DNA of 64,000 bases, from positions 1-64,000 of the forward strand of contig NWBO01000149.1 in NCBI GenBank assembly GCA_002633275.1, read 5' to 3'. Within the stretch, counting starts at the first letter, position 1. Each line of letters opens with the position of its first letter. Under the pieces are notes generated by a model. That model did not search any database. It had not been told where the DNA came from and saw only the letters and a list, made by a program, of their open reading frames with translations. Of the stretch, positions 26,269 to 34,912 are shown piece by piece. Position numbers and translations under genes: made by a program. This DNA is from Bacteroidales bacterium Phil12. Lineage in GTDB: Bacteria; Bacteroidota; Bacteroidia; Bacteroidales; P3.

Positions 26269-27666
26269 TTAATATCCCAATATTTTAAGCATCGACTTGT
26301 GTGATTGTTCTTTGGCAAAAAGTTTTGTTGTCCATTCTCCGTTTTCATCTTTATCCAAAATAACGTGTTTAGGCTGCGGTATCAGACAATGTTGTATTCC
26401 GCCATAACCGCCAAGCGATTCCTGATAAGCACCCGTATGAAAAAATCCTATATACAACGGTTCGTCATCGGTATTTGCGAATTTAGGCAAGAATATAGCG
26501 TTGGAATGTGTTTCTGCTGCGTAATAATCCAAGGAATCACACGTCAAACCACCAAGAAAGACCCTGCCATATTCGTTATTCCATTTGTTGATTGGCAAAA
26601 GTATAAATCTCTGTCCTATTCCCCACGTGTCCGGCAAAGTAGTGATGAAAGAAGAATCTATCATATACCAAAGTTCTCTGTCGTTCTGCCTTTTCTGATC
26701 TATTATAGAATAAAGAATACAACCTGATTCGCCAACGGTGAATGAACCAAACTCCGAAAAAATATTAGGTTCCTCAACACCGTTTTTGTTACACGTTTCC
26801 TTGATTTGAGCAAGCACCTCCTCAACCATATATTCATAGTCGTATTCAAAACCAAGCGAGTTTTTTATAGGAAGGCCCCCGCCTATATTGAAACTATCCA
26901 AATGCGGAGCGATTTTCTTCAATTCACAATACACATTGACACATTTCCCCAACTCACTCCAATAGTAAGCCGTATCTTTTATGCCGGTATTTATGAAGAA
27001 ATGCAGCATTTTCAACTTAAATTTCTTGTTATTTTGGATTTTTCTTTTGTAGAAATCCAAAATTTCATTGTAACGTATTCCAAGTCTCGAAGTATAAAAA
27101 TCGAACTGCGGGGCCTCTTCGGTTGCAATCCTGATACCGACATTACATTGAGTGTTTATGCGGTCATTCATCGCATCCAACTCTTCTATATTATCAATAA
27201 TAGGTATGATATTGCAAAAACCGTTATCAATCAAGTTACCGATATTTTCTATATATTGCGGACGCTTAAAGCCATTGCAGATAATGAATTGTTCCTTAGT
27301 TATCTTGCCTTGATTGAACAACTCCTCAATTATATTGATGTCAAAAGCGGAAGAAGTCTCCAAATTGACATCGTTTTTCAACACTTCGCTAAGCACAAAT
27401 TCAAAGTGCGAAGACTTGGTGCAGTAACAATAATTATATGTGCCTTTATAATCCACTTTGGCTCTTGCGACATTAAACAGACGCTTGCCCTTTTGAATTT
27501 GAGAAGAAATTTTGGGCAAATAAGTCAAGCGTAAAGGAGTACCATATTGCTTGATAATATCCATAAGAGGAATATCATGAAAATTCAATTCATTATCCTC
27601 AACCGTAAATTCGTCCTGCGGAAACTCGAAAGTCTGCTCGACAAGGTCAATATACTTATTCTTCAT
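26269..27666 (-). CDS. speA: Arginine decarboxylase, Bacteroidetes type
   Basis: The 465-residue PLP enzyme of the alanine-racemase-like (fold III) decarboxylases has its PLP lysine as K84 in NYCYCTKSSHF. ETSSAFDINI, NGFKRPQYIENI, NIGGGLPIKNS and ESLGGYGGIQHCLIPQPKH are the other conserved blocks. It matches the shorter arginine decarboxylase of Bacteroidetes rather than the roughly 630-residue form, and would make agmatine for polyamines. Related decarboxylases could share these features, so the substrate is probable, not certain. A nine-unit repeat array lies between its -7 box and start codon. Confidence 0.8.
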   Translation of the reverse strand: MKNKYIDLVEQTFEFPQDEFTVEDNELNFHDIPLMDIIKQYGTPLRLTYLPKISSQIQKGKRLFNVARAKVDYKGTYNYCYCTKSSHFEFVLSEVLKNDVNLETSSAFDINIIEELFNQGKITKEQFIICNGFKRPQYIENIGNLIDNGFCNIIPIIDNIEELDAMNDRINTQCNVGIRIATEEAPQFDFYTSRLGIRYNEILDFYKRKIQNNKKFKLKMLHFFINTGIKDTAYYWSELGKCVNVYCELKKIAPHLDSFNIGGGLPIKNSLGFEYDYEYMVEEVLAQIKETCNKNGVEEPNIFSEFGSFTVGESGCILYSIIDQKRQNDRELWYMIDSSFITTLPDTWGIGQRFILLPINKWNNEYGRVFLGGLTCDSLDYYAAETHSNAIFLPKFANTDDEPLYIGFFHTGAYQESLGGYGGIQHCLIPQPKHVILDKDENGEWTTKLFAKEQSHKSMLKILGY

Positions 27667-27680
27667 TTAATATCACAAAA

Positions 27681-27869
27681 CGTTTTACCAATATCAGTTA
27701 CTACTTTTTTAATTTTAACAACTGTTTCGCCGATGCTTTACATCATTTTACCGGTATCAATAATCGCTCTACCGATGTTTAACACTATTTTACTAATGTT
27801 TAATATTATTTCGCTGATGTTTAACACTAATTTAGCGATTTCAGTTATCATTTTTTCAATCCAAGTAAT
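27681..27869 (+). repeat. 21-bp repeat array F (nine units)
   Basis: This is the longest array: nine consecutive 21-bp steps starting at 27681, 27702, 27723, 27744, 27765, 27786, 27807, 27828 and 27849. The best units are TATTTTACTAAT followed by GTTTAATAT and TATTTCGCTGAT followed by GTTTAACAC; outer units are more diverged. It lies between the speA start and its probable -7 box, so it would be transcribed in the speA 5' UTR. Confidence 0.85.
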
Positions 27870-27886
27870 CAACTTACTTTTGCGTT

Positions 27887-27894
27887 GCAAAATT
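27887..27894 (-). promoter_or_regulatory. speA -7 element
   Basis: TAATTTTG on the minus strand, about 220 nt upstream of the speA ATG and just beyond the repeat array. The -33 element is not clear. Confidence 0.4.
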
Positions 27895-27957
27895 ACAAAC
27901 AATTCACTTACCGTGCAATATTTTTATAACTTTATTAAACTTAATTTATGTAAAAAT

Positions 27958-28470
27958 TTATCTTTTGTTCATTTTTTGTTGTTTTGCCCACGCAAAAAGT
28001 TCCAAAGGCAGATGACAATATCCGTCTTTATTTTTATCCAAATAATTTTGATGATATTCACTTGCAGGATAAAAGGATTTAAGTTTTTCTATTTCTGTAA
28101 CAATAGGTTGATTGTATTGTTTTTGTTTCTCATCGAATACTTTACGAATTATCGGCAACTCATTGTCATCATTATAATATACTCCCGTACGATAACGAGT
28201 ACCCTCGTCATGCCCTTGTCTGTTAAGAATGGTAGGATTTATCGCATGGAAAAACATATTCAACAAAAACTCCAAATCAACTTTATTTTCATCATATTTA
28301 ACTCTTACCGCCTCCGCATATCCGGTGGTATCGGTATAAACTTCTTCGTATGTAGGATTTGAAGTATTGCCATTAACAAAACCTGTTTGGGTCTCAACAA
28401 CGCCATCTATTTGCTTAAAAAAATGTTGAGTACCCCAAAAACAGCCACCTGCAAAATAAATTTCTTTCAT
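27958..28470 (-). CDS. msrA: Peptide methionine-(S)-S-oxide reductase
   Basis: The 170-residue MsrA has catalytic C10 in GGCFWGTQHFF. It repairs oxidised methionine in proteins. Conserved blocks EVYTDTTGYAEAVRVKYDE, FFHAINPT and GTRYRTGVYY are present. It ends AKQQKMNKR without a fused MsrB domain. The promoter is divergent from the FKBP gene. Confidence 0.95.
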   Translation of the reverse strand: MKEIYFAGGCFWGTQHFFKQIDGVVETQTGFVNGNTSNPTYEEVYTDTTGYAEAVRVKYDENKVDLEFLLNMFFHAINPTILNRQGHDEGTRYRTGVYYNDDNELPIIRKVFDEKQKQYNQPIVTEIEKLKSFYPASEYHQNYLDKNKDGYCHLPLELFAWAKQQKMNKR

Positions 28471-28537
28471 TTTGATAATATTTTCAATGTTAATTTAATT
28501 AAAATTCTCGTTGTAACATACATAAAAATATGATTTG

Positions 28538-28545
28538 CAAAGATA
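28538..28545 (-). promoter_or_regulatory. msrA -7 element
   Basis: TATCTTTG on the minus strand, 67 nt before the msrA ATG. Confidence 0.5.
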
Positions 28546-28618
28546 ACGTTTTTCGGTTGAGATGGCATAGAAATAAATTAAAACAATAATTTTTTTCATC
28601 TATTGATACGAATTATTA

Positions 28619-28648
28619 TTGTCATATCGCAAATATTGTATAATTTTG
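28619..28648 (+). promoter_or_regulatory. FKBP lipoprotein promoter
   Basis: TTG (28619-28621), a 19-bp spacer and TAATTTTG (28641-28648), 51 nt before the ATG. Confidence 0.65.
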
Positions 28649-28699
28649 CCAACCGTTTTTGAGATAAAAATAAAACAATATTAACAACAAAAAAATAAA

Positions 28700-29464
28700 A
28701 TGAAAGACAGGGTTACAAAAACTCATATAATCTTTGGCGCTATTGCTTTGATGCTTATAGGTTCTTGTTCAAAAAGCAACGAAAAAATATCCAAAACGGA
28801 TTTGAAAACGCTGAAAGATTCCGCATCTTATGCCTACGGATATTTGAATGGCAAACAAGCAAAAAAAGAAGGTAACAACGAATTGAACGCCGATATTTTT
28901 GCTTCCGCTTTCAAAGAAGGTTATATTGAGGATAGTGCGTCAAAGCCTATGTTTACGGACGAACAATGTATGGAGATACTTGAAACTTTTGCCCGAAAAC
29001 AACAAGAAAGTCGATATGACAACATCAAAAACAAAGCAAAAGCAAACATTGATGCGGCAGAGAAGTTTTTGGAAGAGAATAAAAGCAAACAAGGAGTAAA
29101 AACCACAGCATCCGGATTGCAATATAAGGTTGTAAAACAAGGCACGGGTATTAAGCCCAAAGCCGGTAATGATGACAGAATAAGATTTAAATATGAATTA
29201 AGCATACTTAATAGTGAGGGCAAGATTATTAAAATTCAATCGGATTTTGACAATCCTAATTCTATTTCTCACTTACAAGGTATTGACAACTTCATTCAAG
29301 GTTTTACGGAAGCCGTACAGATGATGAATGCAGGGTCGAGATACACTGTTTGGATTCACCCTAAATTGGGTTATGGCTTACAAGATTCTCCTGACATACC
29401 AGCAGGAAGTTTGCTAATCTTCGACATAGAAGTTGATGAGGTTTTGCCGGATAATGAAGAATAA
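28700..29464 (+). CDS. FKBP-type peptidyl-prolyl isomerase lipoprotein
   Basis: The 254-residue lipoprotein has lipobox IGSC (Cys23). Residues 35-130 are an FkpA-type N-terminal dimerisation domain (SYAYGYLNGKQAKKEGNNEL). They are followed by an FKBP domain beginning TASGLQYKVVKQGTGIKPKA and ending LLIFDIEVDEVLP. It should help fold envelope proteins. It precedes rpsO but with a separate promoter between. Confidence 0.9.
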   Translation: MKDRVTKTHIIFGAIALMLIGSCSKSNEKISKTDLKTLKDSASYAYGYLNGKQAKKEGNNELNADIFASAFKEGYIEDSASKPMFTDEQCMEILETFARKQQESRYDNIKNKAKANIDAAEKFLEENKSKQGVKTTASGLQYKVVKQGTGIKPKAGNDDRIRFKYELSILNSEGKIIKIQSDFDNPNSISHLQGIDNFIQGFTEAVQMMNAGSRYTVWIHPKLGYGLQDSPDIPAGSLLIFDIEVDEVLPDNEE

Positions 29465-29486
29465 TTGCAAAATATTCAAAAATTTC

Positions 29487-29517
29487 TTTGTCAGAATAAA
29501 AAAACATTGTATTTTTG
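29487..29517 (+). promoter_or_regulatory. rpsO promoter
   Basis: TTTG (29487-29490), a 19-bp spacer and TATTTTTG (29510-29517), 44 nt before the rpsO ATG. Confidence 0.7.
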
Positions 29518-29561
29518 CAACTTCAAATAAATAATACAAAAAAAAAGAAAAACTAAAAGAA

Positions 29562-29831
29562 ATGTATTTAACAAGCGAGAAAAAGAGAGAGATTTTCGGT
29601 AAGTTCGGCAAAAACGAACAAGATACCGGCTCAGCAGAAGGTCAGATAGCATTATTCACGTTTCGCATTCAGCACTTAACTGAATATTCTAAGCTACACA
29701 AAAACGACAACTTTACCAAACGTGCATTGGTTCGTCTTGTGGGCAAAAGAAGACGTATGTTAGACTATCTTAAAGAAAAAGACATCAATCGTTATCGTGC
29801 AGTGATAAAAGAATTGGGTCTAAGAAAGTAA
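29562..29831 (+). CDS. rpsO: 30S ribosomal protein S15
   Basis: The 89-residue S15 binds the central domain of 16S rRNA. The family block DTGSAEGQIALFTFRIQHLT and the end VGKRRRMLDYLKEKDINRYR are intact. It is followed by a strong terminator and then pnp, the usual rpsO-pnp neighbourhood. Confidence 0.97.
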   Translation: MYLTSEKKREIFGKFGKNEQDTGSAEGQIALFTFRIQHLTEYSKLHKNDNFTKRALVRLVGKRRRMLDYLKEKDINRYRAVIKELGLRK

Positions 29832-29875
29832 TCAAATTCATAACTTGGTTACTTCATTGAAATGAAAAGAATGTA

Positions 29876-29917
29876 AAAGGCAATCAAGAGTTTTTGCGAT
29901 TGCCTTTTTTTGTTTTT
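29876..29917 (+). terminator. Terminator of rpsO
   Basis: An AAAGGCAATC / GATTGCCTTT stem is followed by a T-run. Confidence 0.85.
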
Positions 29918-29922
29918 AACAA

Positions 29923-29969
29923 AAGAGCCAGATGAAATTAAATATTTTTGTATCCTTTTTAGGCTCTTT
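29923..29969 (+). promoter_or_regulatory. pnp upstream region
   Basis: A -7-like TATTTTTG (29943-29950) lies inside an inverted repeat AAGAGCC / GGCTCTT that brackets 29923-29969, about 30 nt before the pnp ATG. The hairpin could be a 5' UTR control site, as pnp is autoregulated in other bacteria; that part is inference. Confidence 0.4.
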
Positions 29970-29999
29970 GGGGATAAGATGAATTAATATACATTACAG

Positions 30000-32252
30000 A
30001 TGATTGGAATTAAAAAAGTCTTCACATTACAGGACGGAAGACAGATTAAAATTGAGACAGGAAAATTAGCAAAACAAGCAGACGGTTCTGCTGTGGTAAG
30101 AATGGGCGATACAATGTTGCTTGCTACCGTATGTGCGAAGAAAGAAGCTGGTGCTGATGTAGATTTTTTGCCTTTAAGTGTGGATTATCAAGAAAAATAT
30201 GCCGCAGCAGGTAAATTCCCCGGTGGTTTCTTCAAAAGAGAAGCACGTCCTTCCGAGTATGAGATTCTTATTGCTCGTTTAGTAGATAGAGCATTAAGAC
30301 CATTGTTCCCTTCAAACTACCATGCAGAAGTTCAAGTTCAGATAACATTGATTTCGGGAGATAGAAAAAATCCACCTGACGCATTGGCTGCTCTTGCTGC
30401 CGCATCTGCTTTGGCTTGCAGTGATATACCTTTTGACGGTCCGGTAAGTGAATGCCGTGTTGCAAGAATAGACGGCGAGTTTGTTATCAACCCGGACTAC
30501 GAACAACAAGAATATGCCGACCTTGATTTGATTGTTGCAGCAACTAAGGATAATATAATGATGGTTGAGGGTGAGATGAAGGAAGTAAGCGAAGATGTTA
30601 TGCTTAACGCCTTGAAAGCTGCTCACGAAAGCATCAAAATTCATTGTGCCGCTTTGGAAGAATTGACAGTTATGGCCGGTAAAACCGAAAAAAGAGAGTA
30701 TTGCCACGAAGAGGACGATGAACAAATCAAAGAAAGAATGCAACAAGAGTGCTACCAAAAATGTTATGATTTAGCAAAGCAAGGCATCAAATCAAAAGCA
30801 GAAAGAGGCGAGAAATTTGATGCTGTATATAACGATTTCTTAGCAACTCTTGACGAAGAATACATAGAAGAACACCAAATAATGCTTAACCGTTATTTTC
30901 ACGACATTCATAAAGAGGCTATGCGTGATATGGTACTCAATGAAAGAGTTCGTTTGGACGGCAGACAGTTGGAGGAAATCCGTCCTATTTGGGCAGAAGT
31001 TGATTATTTGCCGTCTGCTCACGGTTCAGCAATATTTACTCGTGGCGAAACTCAATCACTTTCCACTTGTACGTTAGGAACAAAACTTGACGAACAAACT
31101 ATTGACGGAGCAATGGTTGAAGGAAGTAACCGCTTTATATTACACTACAATTTCCCGGGCTTTGCAACCGGCGAAGTAAAAGGTAACAAATCCACTTCAA
31201 GACGAGAAATCGGACACGGCAACCTTGCAATGCGTGCCTTGAAACAAGTTCTTCCAAGCGAGGAAGATTGTCCTTACACTATCCGCATTGTAAGTGATAT
31301 TTTGGAATCTAATGGTTCTTCTTCAATGGCTACTGTCTGTGCGGGCTGTCTTGCATTAATGGACGCAGGTGTTAAAATCAAAAAGCCTGTATCAGGTATC
31401 GCTATGGGACTTATCGAGAAAAACGGCAAATGGGCTGTACTTTCCGATATTTTGGGAGATGAAGACCATTTGGGTGATATGGACTTCAAAGTTTGCGGTA
31501 CTCACGACGGCATAACTGCTTGCCAAATGGATATAAAATGTGAAGGTCTTTCTTACGAGATACTTGCACAAGCTTTGGCACAAGCAAAACGAGGCAGAGA
31601 ACATATACTTGGAATAATCACCGACACTATTGCAGAGCCACGTGAGGATTACAAACCATTCGTTCCTCGTATCGTTTCTATGCTTGTTCCAAAAGAATTC
31701 ATAGGTGCCATCATTGGACCGCAAGGTAAGAATATCCAAGAATTGCAAAAAGATACTCAAACAGTGATAACCATTGAGGAAAAGGGCGAATTCGGTGTTT
31801 GCGAAATTTCTTCTGCCGACAAGGAAGGCATAGATAAAGCGACTGCAAGAATCAAAGCAATCATAACTGTACCGGAGGTTGGCGAGGTTTATGACAGTGT
31901 TGTAAAATCCATAATGCCATACGGTGCTTTTGTAGAGTTTCTTCCGGGCAAAGAAGGTCTTTTGCACGTAACCGAGATTGATTGGAAACGTATCGAAAAT
32001 GTTGAAGACGTTTTGAAAGAAGGCGATGAGATAAGAGTAAAACTTATCGGAATAGACAAACAAAGCGGTAAATTCAAATTATCACATAAAGTTCTTATTC
32101 CAAAACCTGAGGGCTATGTTGAGCCTGCACCAAAACCTCAACGTCCTATGCGTAACAATCACAGCGAACATCGTCCTAACGGCAATCGCAAATCAAATCA
32201 CGATGCTTCGCAACCAAACCAAGTAAATATCAAACGCGAGAATAGATTTTAA
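30000..32252 (+). CDS. pnp: Polyribonucleotide nucleotidyltransferase (PNPase)
   Basis: The 750-residue exoribonuclease degrades RNA 3' to 5' by phosphorolysis. It has two RNase PH domains (residues about 10-145, and 315-545 with [20 protein letters not shown]), then a KH domain with [13 protein letters not shown], then an S1 domain ([20 protein letters not shown]). A basic Asn/Arg-rich tail ends the protein. All domains are intact. A terminator follows. Confidence 0.97.
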   Translation: MIGIKKVFTLQDGRQIKIETGKLAKQADGSAVVRMGDTMLLATVCAKKEAGADVDFLPLSVDYQEKYAAAGKFPGGFFKREARPSEYEILIARLVDRALRPLFPSNYHAEVQVQITLISGDRKNPPDALAALAAASALACSDIPFDGPVSECRVARIDGEFVINPDYEQQEYADLDLIVAATKDNIMMVEGEMKEVSEDVMLNALKAAHESIKIHCAALEELTVMAGKTEKREYCHEEDDEQIKERMQQECYQKCYDLAKQGIKSKAERGEKFDAVYNDFLATLDEEYIEEHQIMLNRYFHDIHKEAMRDMVLNERVRLDGRQLEEIRPIWAEVDYLPSAHGSAIFTRGETQSLSTCTLGTKLDEQTIDGAMVEGSNRFILHYNFPGFATGEVKGNKSTSRREIGHGNLAMRALKQVLPSEEDCPYTIRIVSDILESNGSSSMATVCAGCLALMDAGVKIKKPVSGIAMGLIEKNGKWAVLSDILGDEDHLGDMDFKVCGTHDGITACQMDIKCEGLSYEILAQALAQAKRGREHILGIITDTIAEPREDYKPFVPRIVSMLVPKEFIGAIIGPQGKNIQELQKDTQTVITIEEKGEFGVCEISSADKEGIDKATARIKAIITVPEVGEVYDSVVKSIMPYGAFVEFLPGKEGLLHVTEIDWKRIENVEDVLKEGDEIRVKLIGIDKQSGKFKLSHKVLIPKPEGYVEPAPKPQRPMRNNHSEHRPNGNRKSNHDASQPNQVNIKRENRF

Positions 32253-32273
32253 TTTATAAAATAATCACAACTC

Positions 32274-32308
32274 AAAGCGATAAGCAAATTTGCTTGTCGC
32301 TTTTTTAT
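32274..32308 (+). terminator. Terminator of pnp
   Basis: An AAAGCGATAAGCAAA / GCTTGTCGCTTT stem is followed by TTTATT. Confidence 0.8.
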
Positions 32309-32388
32309 TTTCGCTCATATCTAATATTTTTATGCTTTTGTAATAAAAATTTTTATGTATCGCTTCAACGAAACCGAATATCACAAAA

Positions 32389-32493
32389 GCAAAAATTAAT
32401 CACTGAAACTAATCAATTAATCTCTCACACTAATTTACTAATCACTCACATTAATTTTTTAATCTCACTGATTATTTTGCCAACAACACTTTT
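32389..32493 (+). repeat. 21-bp repeat array G
   Basis: Four full units are in register (32410-32430, 32431-32451, 32452-32472, 32473-32493) with a partial unit before, for example TAATTTACTAAT followed by CACTCACAT. It fills much of the gap between the pnp terminator and the next terminator; 32494-32621 holds nothing recognisable. Confidence 0.8.
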
Positions 32494-32621
32494 CACTTAA
32501 TTCAACAGCATCAAATTGTTCATAACAAGATGATTTATATTAGTCGCTTCAATCATAAAAATTTTGTTTAATAAAACAACGCTCAGCACCACTTACATAA
32601 AAATTCAATTGTGTATATACG

Positions 32622-32659
32622 AAAAAAGGCAGAGCCTCTTTGATTAAAAAGACTCTGCA
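32622..32659 (-). terminator. Terminator of the coiled-coil lipoprotein gene
   Basis: A GCAGAG / CTCTGC stem extended by AAAGA/TCTTT pairing is followed on the minus strand by a T-run. Confidence 0.75.
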
Positions 32660-32691
32660 TTAGTTATTTTGATTGATATATACCCTACTTA

Positions 32692-33564
32692 TTATTTAAC
32701 AAGGATTACCAAGAATTTACTTTTTGCCCAAAAAGCAGAAGCATCGGTAATATTCAAAGCCGTTGCCTTATCCTTGCCACCTTCAAGTTCGTAAGAGGTT
32801 GAAGGGTGTGAAGTCAAAATCTGTGTCTTGCGACCCGGCAAAACAATATGCTTGATTTTTCTTGCATCAATCTTGTTATAAGAAGCAAGATCTGAATCGC
32901 TCGTTAAACCTGTTTTTTTGCCGATACCAAGAAAACCGCCTGTCGAAGATATGATACCCTTTTCTTTAAGTTGTTGTTTTGAGCCGATAATATAATAAAC
33001 GGTATTTCTTTCATCTTCAACTTTCATTATTTGCTCATCTTTCTGACGGTTTTGTGCAGTCATTTCCTCCAAATTACGATTCAATGTTGAGATTGTTATA
33101 TTTTTTTTCTGTAATTCGGTAGTCATCAACTGCAATTCTTCTTCCTGTTCAGCAATTCTTGCTTGAAGTTTTTCGATAAATGCCGTCAATTGTTTGTTGT
33201 TTGACTGTGATTTTCTCAATTCAGCATTCAAAGAAGAGATTTTTTGTTTGTTTTGAACCAAAATCTCATTGATGTCTTGGATTTGATTTTTGATTTTTGT
33301 CCTTCTATCAGGAGCAATTTCACCACTTGTGTTTTTCAAAGTATTAACATCGGAATATTTTGAAGTAACCACATCCAAATCACTTTCAATTGCATTCAAT
33401 TGCTCAAACAATAATTCCAATTCGCTGTTTTTAGCATCTAATGCTTTTTGAACAGAGTCTTGAACCGCCTTTTGATTTACGAGTTTTTCTTCTAATTCTT
33501 TCTTGCCGCAGCCGAAAAACACTACCATTGTTACAAGCGACAAAGCCAACAAAATTCTTTTCAT
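32692..33564 (-). CDS. Coiled-coil lipoprotein
   Basis: The 290-residue lipoprotein has lipobox FFGC (Cys19). Residues 22-185 are a long, nearly unbroken coiled coil rich in Glu, Gln and Lys. The C-terminal 100 residues form a compact domain with GFLGIGKKTGL and a beta-rich end. The layout is common among unnamed Bacteroidetes envelope proteins. It probably spans or tethers periplasmic structures; this is inference. Confidence 0.75.
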   Translation of the reverse strand: MKRILLALSLVTMVVFFGCGKKELEEKLVNQKAVQDSVQKALDAKNSELELLFEQLNAIESDLDVVTSKYSDVNTLKNTSGEIAPDRRTKIKNQIQDINEILVQNKQKISSLNAELRKSQSNNKQLTAFIEKLQARIAEQEEELQLMTTELQKKNITISTLNRNLEEMTAQNRQKDEQIMKVEDERNTVYYIIGSKQQLKEKGIISSTGGFLGIGKKTGLTSDSDLASYNKIDARKIKHIVLPGRKTQILTSHPSTSYELEGGKDKATALNITDASAFWAKSKFLVILVK

Positions 33565-33611
33565 TTTTAGTTATTTTTTTAGTTAATGATTGTTCTTTTC
33601 AAATAATTTTG

Positions 33612-33619
33612 CAAATATA
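33612..33619 (-). promoter_or_regulatory. Coiled-coil lipoprotein -7 element
   Basis: TATATTTG on the minus strand, 47 nt before the ATG. Confidence 0.45.
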
Positions 33620-33653
33620 TAACTTTTTATTCTTCCAATTGCGAAAATATGTG

Positions 33654-33661
33654 TATTTTTG
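33654..33661 (+). promoter_or_regulatory. Thiamin operon -7 element
   Basis: TATTTTTG followed by CAACTG, about 55 nt ahead of the TPP riboswitch. Confidence 0.55.
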
Positions 33662-33714
33662 CAACTGATTATAAAACGATTTTATCATTGTTTTATTTTG
33701 TTAAGTATGAATTT

Positions 33715-33800
33715 TGTGGGGTGCTGAATAAAAAGTAGGCTGAGATTATACCCTTTGACCGTCCCGATAATGCGGGGTTGGAAAGTGGCTCAAAGCCGCG
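33715..33800 (+). promoter_or_regulatory. TPP riboswitch (THI element)
   Basis: The conserved parts appear in order: GGGGTGCT (33718-33725), GGCTGAGATTATACCCTTTG, CCCGATAATGCGGGG and GGAAAG. GGGT can pair with ACCC, and CCC-GATAATGC-GGG forms the second arm that senses the pyrophosphate. It precedes thiD and the whole thiamin cluster, so thiamin pyrophosphate should turn the operon down. TGTGGGG (33715-33721) is also complementary to CCCCACA (33824-33830) near the thiD start, a possible ligand-free alternative pairing. Confidence 0.9.
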
Positions 33801-33847
33801 GGCAAATATCCAAAACGAAAATTCCCCACACTTATTTAATAATGATT

Positions 33848-34696
33848 ATGAAAGAAGTTGATAGTGTATTAACTATTGCTGGCAGTGATTCTATTGGTGG
33901 TGCGGGCATTCAAGCCGATATAAAAACTATTTTCTCACTTGGTATGTATGCCGCATCTTGCATAACGGCAGTTACTGCACAAAACACGCAAGGCGTAAGA
34001 AATATTCAAGAGATAAGTAGCGAAGTGTTAAGCGACCAAATAGATGCCGTTTTGCAGGATTTAGCAATAAAATCCATTAAAATAGGAATGATTTTCTCAA
34101 AAGAAAGTGTTATAACAATCAAAAATGCTCTTACAAAAAACAATTATGACGGCTTTTTGGTCTTAGACCCTGTCTTGATTGCAACATCGGGCGACAGGCT
34201 TTCAAAAGCAGATTTCCTTGACACCTTGAAACGAGAATTATTCCCATTATGCACAATCATTACGCCCAATATACCCGAAGCCGAACAGATAACCGACAAA
34301 AAAATAACTTCTATTGAAGATATGGAGCAATGTGGCAAACAAATCATAAAGGATTATGGTGTTAAAAATGTCTTGATTAAAGGCGGCCACATCGAAGGCA
34401 ATGCCATGTGCGATGTTTTGGTTATGAAAAATTACGATAATACCGATTATTTCACCCAAACATTTACAACAAACAAAGTCAATAGCAAAAACACTCACGG
34501 CACGGGTTGTACTCTTTCTTCTGCCATTGCTTGCTATTTGGCAAAGGGATATGACCTTATCCAAAGCATTAAATTGGCAAAGGATTACGTGTATAAAGCC
34601 ATTTATTATGCAAAAGATTTTCAAATCGGCAAAGGAAAAGGCTCTACCAACCATTTTCATAGCCTTGAAATCATAAACAAAGTAAGAGTAATCTAA
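33848..34696 (+). CDS. thiD: Hydroxymethylpyrimidine (phosphate) kinase
   Basis: The enzyme of about 282 residues phosphorylates HMP and HMP-P for thiamin synthesis. Signatures are LTIAGSDSIGGAGIQADIKT, VLDPVLIATSGDRL and the anion-hole motif NTHGTGCTLSSAIA. The ATG at 33842 or 33848 is preferred, since the earlier in-frame ATG at 33755 lies inside the riboswitch. First gene of the riboswitch-controlled operon. Confidence 0.93.
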   Translation: MKEVDSVLTIAGSDSIGGAGIQADIKTIFSLGMYAASCITAVTAQNTQGVRNIQEISSEVLSDQIDAVLQDLAIKSIKIGMIFSKESVITIKNALTKNNYDGFLVLDPVLIATSGDRLSKADFLDTLKRELFPLCTIITPNIPEAEQITDKKITSIEDMEQCGKQIIKDYGVKNVLIKGGHIEGNAMCDVLVMKNYDNTDYFTQTFTTNKVNSKNTHGTGCTLSSAIACYLAKGYDLIQSIKLAKDYVYKAIYYAKDFQIGKGKGSTNHFHSLEIINKVRVI

Positions 34697-34708
34697 AACA
34701 AGATCGAT

Positions 34709-34912
34709 ATGAAAGTAAAAGTAAATGACAAAGACAAAATTGTACCTGTTGGTTGCACAATAGAAAAATTGTGTGATATACTTGGCATCAAGCAGAGCGA
34801 ACCTGTGGCAATTGCACTCGGTACAAATGTCCTTGACAGGGAAGTCTGGAAAACCACTAAGTTGAACGACCACGACAAAATAACAATAATACAAGCCACA
34901 TGCGGAGGTTGA
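34709..34912 (+). CDS. thiS: Sulfur carrier protein ThiS
   Basis: The 67-residue ubiquitin-like protein ends ATCGG. The C-terminal Gly-Gly is adenylated and thiocarboxylated to give sulfur to thiazole synthase. It starts 12 bp after thiD, and its last codons overlap the thiE start by 13 nt. Confidence 0.92.
   Translation: MKVKVNDKDKIVPVGCTIEKLCDILGIKQSEPVAIALGTNVLDREVWKTTKLNDHDKITIIQATCGG

Noticed and set aside
27681..27869. CRISPR-like array
   Set aside because: The 21-bp steps have no alternation of constant repeat and unique spacer, units are degenerate, and no cas genes are present.
27547..28362. Long plus-strand open frame rich in Ile, Leu, Phe and Thr
   Set aside because: It is the translation of repeat array F running into the antisense of msrA; no start signal or family feature.
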